Below are positions 1 through 10,252 of a DNA stretch of 64,000 nucleotides, piece by piece. A model generated the notes under the pieces. It was not told the origin of the DNA. It saw nothing but the letters and a program-made list of their open reading frames with translations, and did no database searches. The stretch spans positions 62,001 through 126,000 of the forward strand of contig JAIOPC010000010.1 in assembly GCA_021414085.1 (NCBI GenBank), given 5' to 3'. A program made the translations under genes and the position numbers. Positions within the stretch are counted from its first letter, which is position 1. Each line of letters opens with the position of its first letter. This DNA is from Actinomycetes bacterium (lineage in GTDB: Bacteria > Actinomycetota > Acidimicrobiia > Acidimicrobiales > Ilumatobacteraceae).

Positions 1-138
1 CGAGCGATCCATCGCTCCGTGCACCAGCACAATCAGCGGATGGTGCGCATGGCCGGACTCCGCCGACCACACCTCTTCCCCCAACGGCTCTTCCCCCAAC
101 GGCACATCCCCCAACGGCATATCGTCTTGCAACGGCAC
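1..138 (-). CDS. Alpha/beta hydrolase, N-terminal fragment (runs off the window)
   Basis: The minus strand directly after the pyruvate kinase stop reads as an open frame from GTG at 138, giving VPLQDD, then three PLG(D/E) repeats, then a stretch ending PLIVLVHGAMDRS at the window edge. The hydrophobic strand followed by HGAMDRS is typical of the oxyanion-hole segment of alpha/beta hydrolases. GTG 138 lies one base after the pyk stop (TGACGTG), so it would be translationally coupled to pyk; an ATG at 120-118 is an alternative start. The catalytic Ser, Asp and His lie outside the window, so substrate and activity are unknown. Confidence 0.6.
   Translation of the reverse strand, partial: MPLQDDMPLGDVPLGEEPLGEEVWSAESGHAHHPLIVLVHGAMDRS
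73..117 (-). repeat. Three tandem 15-bp units in the hydrolase N-terminus
   Basis: Units at 73-87, 88-102 and 103-117 share CCCCCAACGG on the plus strand; the first two are identical. In the coding strand each encodes a PLG(D/E)-type pentapeptide, so the repeat stays in frame and lengthens an acidic N-terminal tail ahead of the hydrolase core. Confidence 0.8.
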
Positions 139-139
139 G

Positions 140-1648
140 TCACGCGACTTTCACGATGCGCAGCACATCGGTGCTGGCACCACTCGGCCGATCGGGCGCC
201 CCGGCCAACACCAGCACCGTGTCGCCGCGCTGCACCAAGCCACTTTGCACCGCGCGCTCGACCGCAAACCACACCAGGTCATCGGTGCTGTGGTAGGTGC
301 CCACCTCCAGCGCCCGCACTCCCCACGACAACGACATCGTGCGCACGGTCGCGGGGTCGGGCGACAAACCGATCAGTGTGGCTGCCGGGCGGAAGCGCGC
401 CATGGCTCGAGTAGTACGGCCGGTCCGTGTGCAACACAGGATTGCGTGCGCTCCAGCGTCGGCAGCAGCCTGGCCCGCTGCATGCGTAATCGCCATGGTG
501 ATCCTGTCCTGGCCAACCGACATCGTGTCGTCGTGCCAGTGATCGCGCTGCACACGACCGAGGCGGCTGGCCCATTGCGCGTAGCTGGCCTCGGCCTCGG
601 CTCGACCTGCGATGCGCACCATCGTGCGAACCACAGCGGGTGGGTCGGCGCCGATCGCGGTCTCCCCCGACAACATCAGCGCATCAGTGCCGTCGAATAC
701 TGCGTTCGCGATATCGCTCACCTCAGCGCGCGTCGGCGACGGCGACGTGATCATGCTCTCCATCATCTGCGTGGCTGTAATGACGGGCACGCCGACTTCC
801 ACACAGTGCCGAATAATGCGCTTCTGTAGATGCGGCACATCCTCCAAGGGGCACTCAATACCCAGGTCGCCGCGAGCGACCATGATGGCATCCGCCTCGG
901 CAGCGATTGATTCCAACGCAGTGACCGCGGGCATGGTCTCGATCTTGGCCACCAGCTTGGTCTCGTGCGGTGCGATTGCTTCTCGCACGAGGCGTAGGTC
1001 GTTGGCCGCTCGCACGAACGAGACAGCTAGGAAGTCCACGCCGGCTGTCGCCATCGCCCGGGCCAGCACTAGGTCGTCGTCGGTTGGCGTTGAGAGTCGT
1101 AGGCGCTCCGACGGCAGATGCACACCGGGCCGACCCTGCACGCGACCACCGGTGAGCACGGTGCACACAGCTCCGTCGACGGTGAGCGAGTCGACACCGA
1201 ACGAGATGGCACCATCGCCGAGCACGACGCGATCCCCTGGTTGCAAGTCGTCGAGCACTGTTGGATAGTCGACGGTGATCGAATCGGCGCGGGAAGGGCC
1301 GTCGCCGGGCACCAGTGTGAGAGTCGTTCCGCCGACGAGATCGCAGCCACCTTGAGGAAACTGTCCGGCGCGAACCTTCGGGCCGGGTAGGTCGGCCAGC
1401 ACGGCGACCACCTGGCCGACGCGCGTCGCGGCAGCACGAACCGCCTTCACTCGTTCGAGGTGCGACTCGAGCGTGCCGTGGCTGAGATTCAGACGCACCA
1501 CGTCCACGCCAGCGCGCAACAACTCGTCAAGCATCTCCGGACTCTCGCTTGCCGGCCCGATCGTCGCGACGATCTTTGTGCGCGTGTCGTGGGCAATCGT
1601 CGTTGGGGTGGCCGTTGCGGTGGGGATTTCCGTGCCTCGGGTAGTCAT
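140..1648 (-). CDS. pyk: Pyruvate kinase
   Basis: Catalyses phosphoenolpyruvate plus ADP to pyruvate plus ATP, the last step of glycolysis. The 502-residue product has the N-terminal TKIVATIGPAS motif, VRLNLSHG, the signature around KLVAKIETMPA with the catalytic Lys near residue 235, and the metal-binding ARGDLGIE, followed by the usual C-terminal allosteric domain. About 22 low-complexity Thr/Ala-rich residues precede the conserved start, so it is slightly longer than the usual ~475. ATG 1648 is chosen because GGCGAG lies 5 bases upstream; GTG 1654 in the same frame is an alternative. The start lies only 30 bases from the divergent phosphatase start, and a hydrolase gene follows the stop directly. 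Confidence 0.95.
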   Translation of the reverse strand: MTTRGTEIPTATATPTTIAHDTRTKIVATIGPASESPEMLDELLRAGVDVVRLNLSHGTLESHLERVKAVRAAATRVGQVVAVLADLPGPKVRAGQFPQGGCDLVGGTTLTLVPGDGPSRADSITVDYPTVLDDLQPGDRVVLGDGAISFGVDSLTVDGAVCTVLTGGRVQGRPGVHLPSERLRLSTPTDDDLVLARAMATAGVDFLAVSFVRAANDLRLVREAIAPHETKLVAKIETMPAVTALESIAAEADAIMVARGDLGIECPLEDVPHLQKRIIRHCVEVGVPVITATQMMESMITSPSPTRAEVSDIANAVFDGTDALMLSGETAIGADPPAVVRTMVRIAGRAEAEASYAQWASRLGRVQRDHWHDDTMSVGQDRITMAITHAAGQAAADAGAHAILCCTRTGRTTRAMARFRPAATLIGLSPDPATVRTMSLSWGVRALEVGTYHSTDDLVWFAVERAVQSGLVQRGDTVLVLAGAPDRPSGASTDVLRIVKVA

Positions 1649-1678
1649 GATCACTCGCCAGCTGCTTATCTACTTGGA

Positions 1679-2299
1679 ATGGAGTTGTTGCTGATCCGTC
1701 ATGGTCTACCAGTGCGACGCGAGTTGAGCGAGGGCATCGCCGACCCCGAGCTATCAACTGCCGGACACGAGCAGGCGAAGCATCTAGCCGAGTACCTCAG
1801 CAGCGAGCGGATTGACGCACTGTACTCCAGCCCGCAGCAGCGAGCCTTGCAGACCGCGGAGCCGATCGCGCTCGACAAGGGCTTGGGCGTCGAGGTCGTC
1901 GAAGACGTCGCCGAGTGGGATCGCAACGCCAGCTTCTACATTCCGGTCGAAGAGCTGAAAGCCACCAACGACCCTCGGTGGCAAGCGATGGTACGCGGCG
2001 AGTGGAACGTCGACGGCGACACAATGGAAGAGTTTCGCGATCGAGTGGTACAAGCGGTCGAGGGTGTGGTTGCTCGGCACGACGGTCACCGCGTCGCAAT
2101 CAGTTGCCATGGCGGCGTGATCAACGCGTACCTTGCGCACGTGCTTGGGCTGCCCGTCGGGCAAGGGTTCTTCTACCCCAACTACACGAGCATCAATCGC
2201 GTCATGGCGTCACAGCGCGGTCATCGCAGCGTGATGACCATCAACGAGACATTTCATCTACGGGGCACCGGACTCCCGATCGGATTGCTGCACACATGA
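1679..2299 (+). CDS. Histidine phosphatase (phosphoglycerate mutase superfamily)
   Basis: A 206-residue protein starting MELLLIRHGLPVRRE. The LIRHG motif carries the phospho-accepting His, and SCHGGVINAYL near residue 145 carries the second catalytic His; SSPQQRALQTAEPI is the usual Arg-containing segment. These define the branch-2/PGM-like histidine phosphatases, but substrate cannot be told from sequence. Its stop overlaps the next gene's start by ATGA, so it forms an operon with the M18 aminopeptidase. The start codon is 30 bases from the divergent pyk start, which leaves little room for two ordinary promoters. Confidence 0.88.
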   Translation: MELLLIRHGLPVRRELSEGIADPELSTAGHEQAKHLAEYLSSERIDALYSSPQQRALQTAEPIALDKGLGVEVVEDVAEWDRNASFYIPVEELKATNDPRWQAMVRGEWNVDGDTMEEFRDRVVQAVEGVVARHDGHRVAISCHGGVINAYLAHVLGLPVGQGFFYPNYTSINRVMASQRGHRSVMTINETFHLRGTGLPIGLLHT

Positions 2300-3567
2300 A
2301 CGACACGATGCTTGCTGACCTGATGGCGTACCTCGACGAGTCGCCGTCGCATTGGCACGCGACGCTCGCCAGTGCGGCCCGACTCCGCGCGGCGGGCTTC
2401 GGCGAATTGCAACTCGATAAGGCATGGACCGCTGTTCCCGACAAAGGCTTTGTGATGCGCGGCGCCGCGCTCGTTGCGTGGGCTCGCGACATAGACGCGA
2501 AGGCTGGCTCGCCCGTGCGCATCGTCGGCGCGCATACCGACTCGCCCGGGCTGCGCGTCAAGCCGCGTGCCGACGTCGGCGGTTATGGATGGAAGCAACT
2601 GTCGGTCGAGGTGTACGGCGGCGCGCTGCTGAATTCGTGGCTCGACCGCGACCTCGGCGTCGCTGGCCAGGTCGTCACACGCGAGGGGGCTGTGCCCATG
2701 GCCGTCCGCGCGGCAGTGGCACGAATACCGCAACTCGCCATCCACCTTGATCGCGATGTGAACGAGCGCGGCCTGATCCTCGACAAGCACAGCCATCTCA
2801 CACCGGTGTGGGGGCTGGGCTCGCCGGTCGCCGGCGAGTTCAACGCGTGGGTCGCGCACCAAGTTGGTATCAAGGCTGGCGATATCACGGGTTGGGACCT
2901 CTGCCTGTTCGATGTCGGCCCCGCGAGTCGTCTCGGCGCAGAAGGTGATCTGCTTGCCTCCGGCCGCCTCGACAATCAGCTGTCGTGCTGGGCAGCTACC
3001 AGCGCCCTATGCGCCTCCACAGAGCCGGCGCACGGCACGGCCGTCATCGCGTTGTTCGATCACGAGGAGGTCGGGTCCGAGAGTTCTGCCGGGGCTGCGG
3101 GGCCACTTCTGGAACACGTGCTCGAACGCTTGGCGCTTGCCAGCGGAGCAAATCGCGCGGACTACCTAACCCAGTTGGCGGCGAGCACCTGCGTGTCGTC
3201 GGACAACGCGCACAGCGTGCACCCCAACTACCCCGAGCGTCACGAGGCTGGGCATCGCCCTGTGGTGAATCAAGGACCGGCGATCAAGCTCAACCACAAC
3301 CAGCGCTATGCGACCACCGCCGCAGGGTCAGCGATGTTGCAGCGAGTCTTCGAGGTCGCCAATGTTCCGTGGCAACTCTTCGTCAGCCGCAACAACATGC
3401 CGTGCGGCACCACCATCGGCCCGATGACGGCCACCCGCCTGGGCATTGAAACGGTCGACGTCGGAGTCCCGCAGCTCAGCATGCATTCGGCGCGCGAGCT
3501 TTGCGGCACCAAGGACCCCGTCTGGCTGCAACAGGCGCTGACGACCTATTTGGTCGGTGCGTTCTAG
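2296..3567 (+). CDS. M18 family aminopeptidase
   Basis: A 423-residue cytosolic metallo-aminopeptidase of the M18 (aspartyl aminopeptidase-like) family, which trims N-terminal residues from peptides. Visible metal-site and catalytic motifs are GAHTDSPGLRVKP near residue 80, DHEEVGSESSAGA near 255, SSDNAHSVHPNY, and the C-terminal SMHSARELCG. Length fits the family. The start overlaps the upstream phosphatase stop (ATGA), so translation is probably coupled. Its TAG stop is part of a CTAG that also gives the stop codon of the convergent acyltransferase gene. Confidence 0.93.
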   Translation: MNDTMLADLMAYLDESPSHWHATLASAARLRAAGFGELQLDKAWTAVPDKGFVMRGAALVAWARDIDAKAGSPVRIVGAHTDSPGLRVKPRADVGGYGWKQLSVEVYGGALLNSWLDRDLGVAGQVVTREGAVPMAVRAAVARIPQLAIHLDRDVNERGLILDKHSHLTPVWGLGSPVAGEFNAWVAHQVGIKAGDITGWDLCLFDVGPASRLGAEGDLLASGRLDNQLSCWAATSALCASTEPAHGTAVIALFDHEEVGSESSAGAAGPLLEHVLERLALASGANRADYLTQLAASTCVSSDNAHSVHPNYPERHEAGHRPVVNQGPAIKLNHNQRYATTAAGSAMLQRVFEVANVPWQLFVSRNNMPCGTTIGPMTATRLGIETVDVGVPQLSMHSARELCGTKDPVWLQQALTTYLVGAF

Positions 3568-4250
3568 TTGCCCGAGCGGGTTTGCGCGAGATCGAACAGA
3601 CGCTGAAGTTCGGCGTGTAATTCGGTGGTGAGTTGCTTGGCCGCGACGCGCTGGCCTTTCGAGCCCTCACTGTCGTCCACGACCGGCACTCGCATTGGCT
3701 TGCCCACGATCACATACAGCTTGCGCGGAAAGATGAACTTGGCGCCTTTGGGCATCACTCGTTCGCTGCCGCCAATCGCGACCGGCACGATCGGCACACC
3801 AGTCTTCATCGCCACGTACGCAGCGCCCTCGAACAGTGGCTGCACGACAGCACCACTCTTGCGCTCGCCCTCGGGAAACATCACTAATGGTTCCCCGCCC
3901 TCAAGCACCGCGATGCAGCGCTTGAGCGCCTCGCGATCAGCAGTGCCGCGGCTGACCGGGAAACCACCGAGGGCCGTCAGCAACTTTCCAAACGGTTTGT
4001 TGCTCCACCATTTGTCGGCGCCCATGAAGCGCATTCGACGGGTGTACACGCCCGAGGACACCGGAGTGTCGATGATGCTGCGGTGCGTTGGAGCCATGAT
4101 GAATGGCTCGCTCGTTGGAAAGTTCTCGCGGCCTTTGATTTGCATGCGGCACCAGACGCGACAGAACACAGTGAGAATTCCTCGTACCGTGTGATACGCG
4201 ATCTTGTCGAGCAACGATTTGCCCGTGAGTTTCGTTGAGATCTTTGTCAT
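3564..4250 (-). CDS. 1-acylglycerol-3-phosphate acyltransferase-like protein (PlsC domain)
   Basis: A 228-residue PlsC-family acyltransferase, expected to move an acyl chain to a lysophospholipid at the membrane. The HX4D catalytic motif is THRSIID (His56, Asp61) and the acceptor-binding motif is FPEGER at 125-130. It is last in the guaB1-cmk-plsC operon and its ATG overlaps the cmk stop by four bases (ATGA). Adjacency of cmk and PlsC-type acyltransferase genes is common in bacteria. It is one of four PlsC-domain proteins in this window; acyl and acceptor specificity are unknown. Confidence 0.9.
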   Translation of the reverse strand: MTKISTKLTGKSLLDKIAYHTVRGILTVFCRVWCRMQIKGRENFPTSEPFIMAPTHRSIIDTPVSSGVYTRRMRFMGADKWWSNKPFGKLLTALGGFPVSRGTADREALKRCIAVLEGGEPLVMFPEGERKSGAVVQPLFEGAAYVAMKTGVPIVPVAIGGSERVMPKGAKFIFPRKLYVIVGKPMRVPVVDDSEGSKGQRVAAKQLTTELHAELQRLFDLAQTRSGN

Positions 4251-4872
4251 ATGAGTGCTTCTATCTTGGCGAGCACTTCGTCGATGCTCAAACCGGTGGT
4301 GTCGACCACGACTGAGCCGTCGGCTGTTGTCAACGGACTATCTGCCCGATTGCTGTCGTAGTGATCGCGAGCCGCAATCGCGCGCTCAATCTCGTCGACA
4401 TCGCCGCCGGCCTCGGCGACACGCCGCTGCGCACGGGTTCGCGGCGAGGCGGTGAGGTACAGCTTCAACTCCGCGTCCGGAAACACCACGGACCCGATGT
4501 CGCGACCTTCGATCACTCCTCCCCCACGTTCGACCGCCCACGCCTTCTGCTGAGCGCGCATTTCGGCCCGCACTCCGCTGTTGGCGGCCACCGCGCTCAC
4601 CGCCGCCGTGATCTCCGGCGTGCGGATCGCTGCGGTGACGTCCTCGCCATCGACAAACACTCCATCGTCTTGTACCTCGACGATCACCTCGCGGGCGAGT
4701 TCCGCGATCAGATCGCGATCGTCAACCGGAATCTGGCGTTGCACCGCCGCGCACGTCACTGCGCGATACATCGCACCCGTGTCGAGGTAGTGCAACTTCA
4801 GTCGCGCCGCGAGCGCGCGAGCAATCGTGCTCTTGCCCGCACCTGCGGGGCCATCGATGGCAATCACCCTCA

Positions 4873-4873
<1 letters not shown>
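4247..4873 (-). CDS. cmk: Cytidylate kinase
   Basis: Phosphorylates CMP and dCMP with ATP. The 208-residue product opens MRVIAIDGPAGAGKST with the Walker A loop at residues 8-15, then LDTGAMYRAVT and the GRDIGSVVFPDAELKLYLTA segment typical of bacterial CMP kinases. ATG 4873 overlaps the upstream guaB1 stop (TAATG); a TTG two codons earlier is possible but less likely. The middle position in a guaB1-cmk-plsC operon puts purine and pyrimidine nucleotide metabolism together. Confidence 0.96.
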
Positions 4874-7282
<2,409 letters not shown>

Positions 7283-7292
<10 letters not shown>

Positions 7293-7804
7293 TTGAGATT
7301 TGCCACCCACTCGTCGCGCACCGCGTCGATGTCGGGCGCGGGTTCAGCGTCGTAACGTTCGACGATCAAGCTGATCGAAGTTGCTTCGCCCTCAGGGGCC
7401 AAGTCGAGCCGGCACCAGCAGCGCAGTGGCTCATCAAGCAGACACTCGATCATGTGCGGCGGATTGGAGACGATTACTTCCCCGATCCACGCCCCGACCA
7501 CGAGCAGGGCTTCGTGGGCGGCTGACGGCGCCACGTCCACAACGAATGCGGGCGAGTCGCGCTGCACGCGTTGCGACGATCTTTTCGGCTCAGGTTGCGG
7601 CTGAGGGTCAGCCTCGTCCGGCACAACCGAAACCCGCTGCCGCAGGGCCTCGTCGTGCGCGGCATTCAACGCCTGCATGGCGCTCAGGTCTCCACCGTGA
7701 TCGGGATGCTGCGACCGCGCAAGGCGCCGCCGGGCGGCGGCAATCTCGGCTGGGCTGGCGTCGATCGACACGCCCAGCACCGCAAACGGATCGTCGGTTA
7801 CCAC
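7283..7804 (-). CDS. J-domain (DnaJ-like) protein
   Basis: A 173-residue protein beginning at GTG 7804. The first 40 residues form a J domain (DPFAVLGVSIDASPAEIAAARRRLA) with the DnaK-stimulating HPD at 33-35, followed by HGGD. The rest has a Pro/Gln/Arg linker near 65-85 and a C-terminal region of about 85 residues that I do not recognise. It lacks the G/F, zinc-finger and substrate-binding domains of DnaJ, so it is a class C-type co-chaperone recruiting DnaK to an unknown client. It converges on sua5 with a ten-base overlap. Confidence 0.8.
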
Positions 7805-7837
7805 ACCAAACCGTAACGCGATTCCTGCCGGGTGCGC

Positions 7838-7866
7838 TTGTGAGGCCTATAAAGCCCGCCTAAGCT
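7838..7866 (+). promoter_or_regulatory. Candidate promoter of the substrate-binding protein gene
   Basis: TTGTGA (7838-7843) and TAAGCT (7861-7866) are separated by exactly 17 bases; the second fits TANNNT. Transcription would begin near 7873, giving a leader of about 50 nt that ends in an AGGGGGAGAA Shine-Dalgarno segment just before ATG 7926. Confidence 0.5.
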
Positions 7867-7925
7867 AGGCCCTTCGTAACCACCGGGCCGCTTGCCGCGG
7901 TACCGGCTCCTAGGGGGAGAACCCA

Positions 7926-9311
7926 ATGCAGAAATCCCGCATGCGCCAGGTAGGCGCATTGCTCGTAGGACTGGCCCTTGTGGCCGCGTCCTGCGGCGAC
8001 GACAAGAAGGACTCGACCGACACGGCCGCGCCCACCACTGTCGCCGACACAACCGCCGACACGACTGCCGACACGACAGCCGATACCACGGCTCCTGCCG
8101 GTGGCAGCGAGCTGGCCGGCATGAAGGGCACGACTCCGTTGCTCGAAGTGAGCCAGGACTTCAAGGATCGTCTGGCCACCACTCCGACCGCAACCGCTGC
8201 GGCACTCACCGACTACAACTACGCGGCCGAGTCTTACGACGCGGTCGTCGTCATCGCGTTGGCAGCCGCTCTGGCTGGCACCGACGGTTCAGCGATGGCC
8301 GATGAGATCGTCGGCGTCACCAAGGACGGCGAGAAGTGCACCACGTTCGCCGACTGCGCCGCAATCATCGAAGCTGGCGGCGACCCCGACTATGACGGTC
8401 AGTCCGGCCCGATCTCACTGAACGGCAACGGCGAGCCCCTCGAGGCCAGCTACGGCGTTCTCACGTTCGGCGAGGGCAACCAGATCGACGATTCGCTGAC
8501 CACCTACATCACAGCTGCGGCTCCTGAGTCGGCTGCCAAGCCGCTCACCACGACCGACGTTGTGCGTGAGGGCGACGGCGTTCTGAACATCGGTGGCCTG
8601 CTGCCGCAGACCGGCAACCTGGCATTCCTCGATCCGCCGGAAGAAGCGGGTGTTGAATTGGCAATCGCCGAGATCAACGAGGCAGGCGGCGTTCTGGGTG
8701 CCGATGTCACGTACTCGCCTGGCGACTCGGGTGACACCACGACCGACATCGCAAGCCAGACGGCCGACCGTTTGATCGCAGAAGGTGTCGACGCCATCAT
8801 CGGCGCCGCCTCCTCCTCGGTCACGCTGACCGTGATCGACAAGATCACTGCAGCTGGCATCGTGCAGTACTCGCCGGCGAACACCTCGCTGGCCTTGGTC
8901 GACTACCCCGACCACAGCCTGTACTTCCGCAACGCACCGCCGGACGACCTGCAGGGCAACGTCATCGCCCAGCTCGTCATCGACGACGGCAACTCGTCGG
9001 CATACCTGTTGGTTCGCAACGACGCATACGGCACCAGCTTGTCCGGTGTTGTCGAAGCTGCGCTCACCGCTGGTGGCGTGGAAGTTCTCGGCGTGAAGCT
9101 TTACGCCGAGGATGCTCCGAGCTTCGATGCTGAAGTTGACGAAATCGTTGCTGCCGATCCGGACGCGATCGTCTTGATCACGTTCAACGAAGGCAGCCGC
9201 ATCCTGAAGACCATGGTGGAGAAGGGCATTGGCCCGGCCAACAAGGCGGTCTACGGCTGCGACGGCAACATTGGTAACGCTCTCGGCGACGACTTCAACG
9301 CCGGTAAGTGA
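7926..9311 (+). CDS. ABC transporter substrate-binding lipoprotein, circularly permuted Peripla_BP_6/LivJ-like domain
   Basis: A 461-residue secreted lipoprotein: signal peptide ending AASC (lipid Cys23), a Thr/Asp-rich linker with TTAD repeats at 40-57, then a Leu/Ile/Val-type periplasmic binding domain. The order is unusual. Residues 61-200 (ELAGMKGTTPLLE, NYAAESYDAVVVIALAAA, DGEKCTTFADC, YGVLTFG) correspond to the C-terminal part of LivJ-like proteins. Residues 216-461 (GVLNIGGLLPQTGNLAF, EINEAGGVLG, GAASSSVTLTVID, RNDAYGTSL, YGCDGNIGNALGDDF) correspond to the N-terminal part, and the protein stops at NAGK, where the family would normally continue into the segment found here at residue 61. 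It has its own promoter and Shine-Dalgarno (AGGGGGAG) and converges on livFGMH, its likely partners. Ligand unknown; branched-chain amino acids or amides are the family norm. Confidence 0.88.
   Translation: MQKSRMRQVGALLVGLALVAASCGDDKKDSTDTAAPTTVADTTADTTADTTADTTAPAGGSELAGMKGTTPLLEVSQDFKDRLATTPTATAAALTDYNYAAESYDAVVVIALAAALAGTDGSAMADEIVGVTKDGEKCTTFADCAAIIEAGGDPDYDGQSGPISLNGNGEPLEASYGVLTFGEGNQIDDSLTTYITAAAPESAAKPLTTTDVVREGDGVLNIGGLLPQTGNLAFLDPPEEAGVELAIAEINEAGGVLGADVTYSPGDSGDTTTDIASQTADRLIAEGVDAIIGAASSSVTLTVIDKITAAGIVQYSPANTSLALVDYPDHSLYFRNAPPDDLQGNVIAQLVIDDGNSSAYLLVRNDAYGTSLSGVVEAALTAGGVEVLGVKLYAEDAPSFDAEVDEIVAADPDAIVLITFNEGSRILKTMVEKGIGPANKAVYGCDGNIGNALGDDFNAGK
8043..8090 (+). repeat. Four tandem 12-bp units encoding the lipoprotein linker
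   Basis: GCCGACAC(A/G)AC(C/T/A) recurs three times, with a fourth diverged copy GCCGATACCACG, encoding repeated A-D-T-T. Such tethers between lipid anchor and binding domain are common in actinobacterial lipoproteins and vary readily in copy number. Confidence 0.8.
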
Positions 9312-9326
9312 TTCCAAGTTTCCTTC

Positions 9327-9346
9327 AGCCGTGATTCATCACGGCT
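9327..9346. terminator. First of two hairpins after the binding-protein gene
   Basis: AGCCGTGAT and ATCACGGCT form a perfect inverted repeat separated by two bases (eight pairs around a four-base loop). It sits 16 bases after the stop and just before the stronger terminator; it has no T run of its own. Confidence 0.45.
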
Positions 9347-9356
9347 AAGTACGACA

Positions 9357-9392
9357 GAAGGCCCCGGGCGCAAGCCCGGGGCCTTCTTCGTT
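9357..9392. terminator. Strong intrinsic terminator between convergent transporter genes
   Basis: A perfect 13-bp stem, GAAGGCCCCGGGC and GCCCGGGGCCTTC, closes on a GCAA tetraloop and is followed by TTCGTT. Being symmetrical, with an A-rich flank on the other side, it may also stop livHMGF transcription from the minus strand. Confidence 0.85.
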
Positions 9393-9475
9393 CTCCAGAC
9401 GTTCCGACGAGTGTTTGCTGCCTGCACCCGCGCGCAAGACACTCGACGCACACGTGCCAGGGGTTCGAGCGAGGA

Positions 9476-10252
9476 TCAGCCGCCGGTGGCTTTGGCGAGC
9501 GTGCCGAGATACAGCTCGATCACCGCCGGGTCTGCCAGCAGCTCGCGACCGGTGCCGGTGTAGGCGTTGCGGCCCTGATCGAGCACGTAGCCACGATCGA
9601 TCACCTGTAGACAACGCCGAGCATTCTGCTCGACCATCAGGATCGCGATACCCGTCTTGTTGATCGTGCGGCAGTTCAAGAACACCTCGTCCTGCAGCAC
9701 TGGCGACAGACCCGCGGAGGGTTCGTCGAGCAGCAGCAGCTTGGGTTCCATCATCAATGCCCGGCTCATTGCCACCATTTGGCGTTCGCCACCCGACAGC
9801 GCTCCGGCACGTGTATGCCGACGCTCGAGCAACCGCGGGAACAAACCTGTGACGTAGTCGAAACGCTCACGGAACACCTTGGGACGCAGGTAGCAGCCCA
9901 TCTCCAGGTTCTCAGTGACCGTCAGACTCTGGAACACGTTCTTGTTTTGGGGCACATAACCGACACCGCGAGCCACTAGCTCGTGGGCCTTGTGCCCAGT
10001 GATGTCGTCGCCCTCTAAACGGATATGCCCGGACCGCACGGCGCACTGGCCGAGCACAGCCTTCAGGATCGTCGACTTGCCGGCCCCGTTTGGCCCGATG
10101 ATGCCCACGAACTCGCCAGCGTTCACCAAGATGTTGCAGCCGTTGAGGATGTTGACCTCGGGTATGTAACCCGCGACCAGCTCCTCGGCGATCAGGATCG
10201 GACCAGCAACTTGAGTTGCCGTTGCCGTTGCCGATGAGGTCTCGTCGGTCAC
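9476..10252 (-). CDS. livF: Branched-chain amino acid ABC transporter ATP-binding protein LivF
   Basis: A 258-residue ABC ATPase of the LivF type, one of two ATPases driving the LivHM permease. After a Thr/Ala-rich N-terminal tail of about 15 residues come Walker A (GPNGAGKS), the Q-loop YVPQNKNVF, the signature LSGGERQ, Walker B with LLLLDEPSAGLSP, and the His-switch replacement MVEQNARRCL typical of LivF. It is last in the livH-livM-livG-livF operon and its start overlaps the livG stop (ATGA). Confidence 0.93.
   Translation of the reverse strand: MTDETSSATATATQVAGPILIAEELVAGYIPEVNILNGCNILVNAGEFVGIIGPNGAGKSTILKAVLGQCAVRSGHIRLEGDDITGHKAHELVARGVGYVPQNKNVFQSLTVTENLEMGCYLRPKVFRERFDYVTGLFPRLLERRHTRAGALSGGERQMVAMSRALMMEPKLLLLDEPSAGLSPVLQDEVFLNCRTINKTGIAILMVEQNARRCLQVIDRGYVLDQGRNAYTGTGRELLADPAVIELYLGTLAKATGG

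Noticed and set aside
73-117. CCCCCAACGG repeats at the left edge as relatives of the 6C RNA loops
   Set aside because: The shared CCCCCAACGG is explained by the repeated PLG(D/E) codons of the hydrolase; no flanking stems are present.
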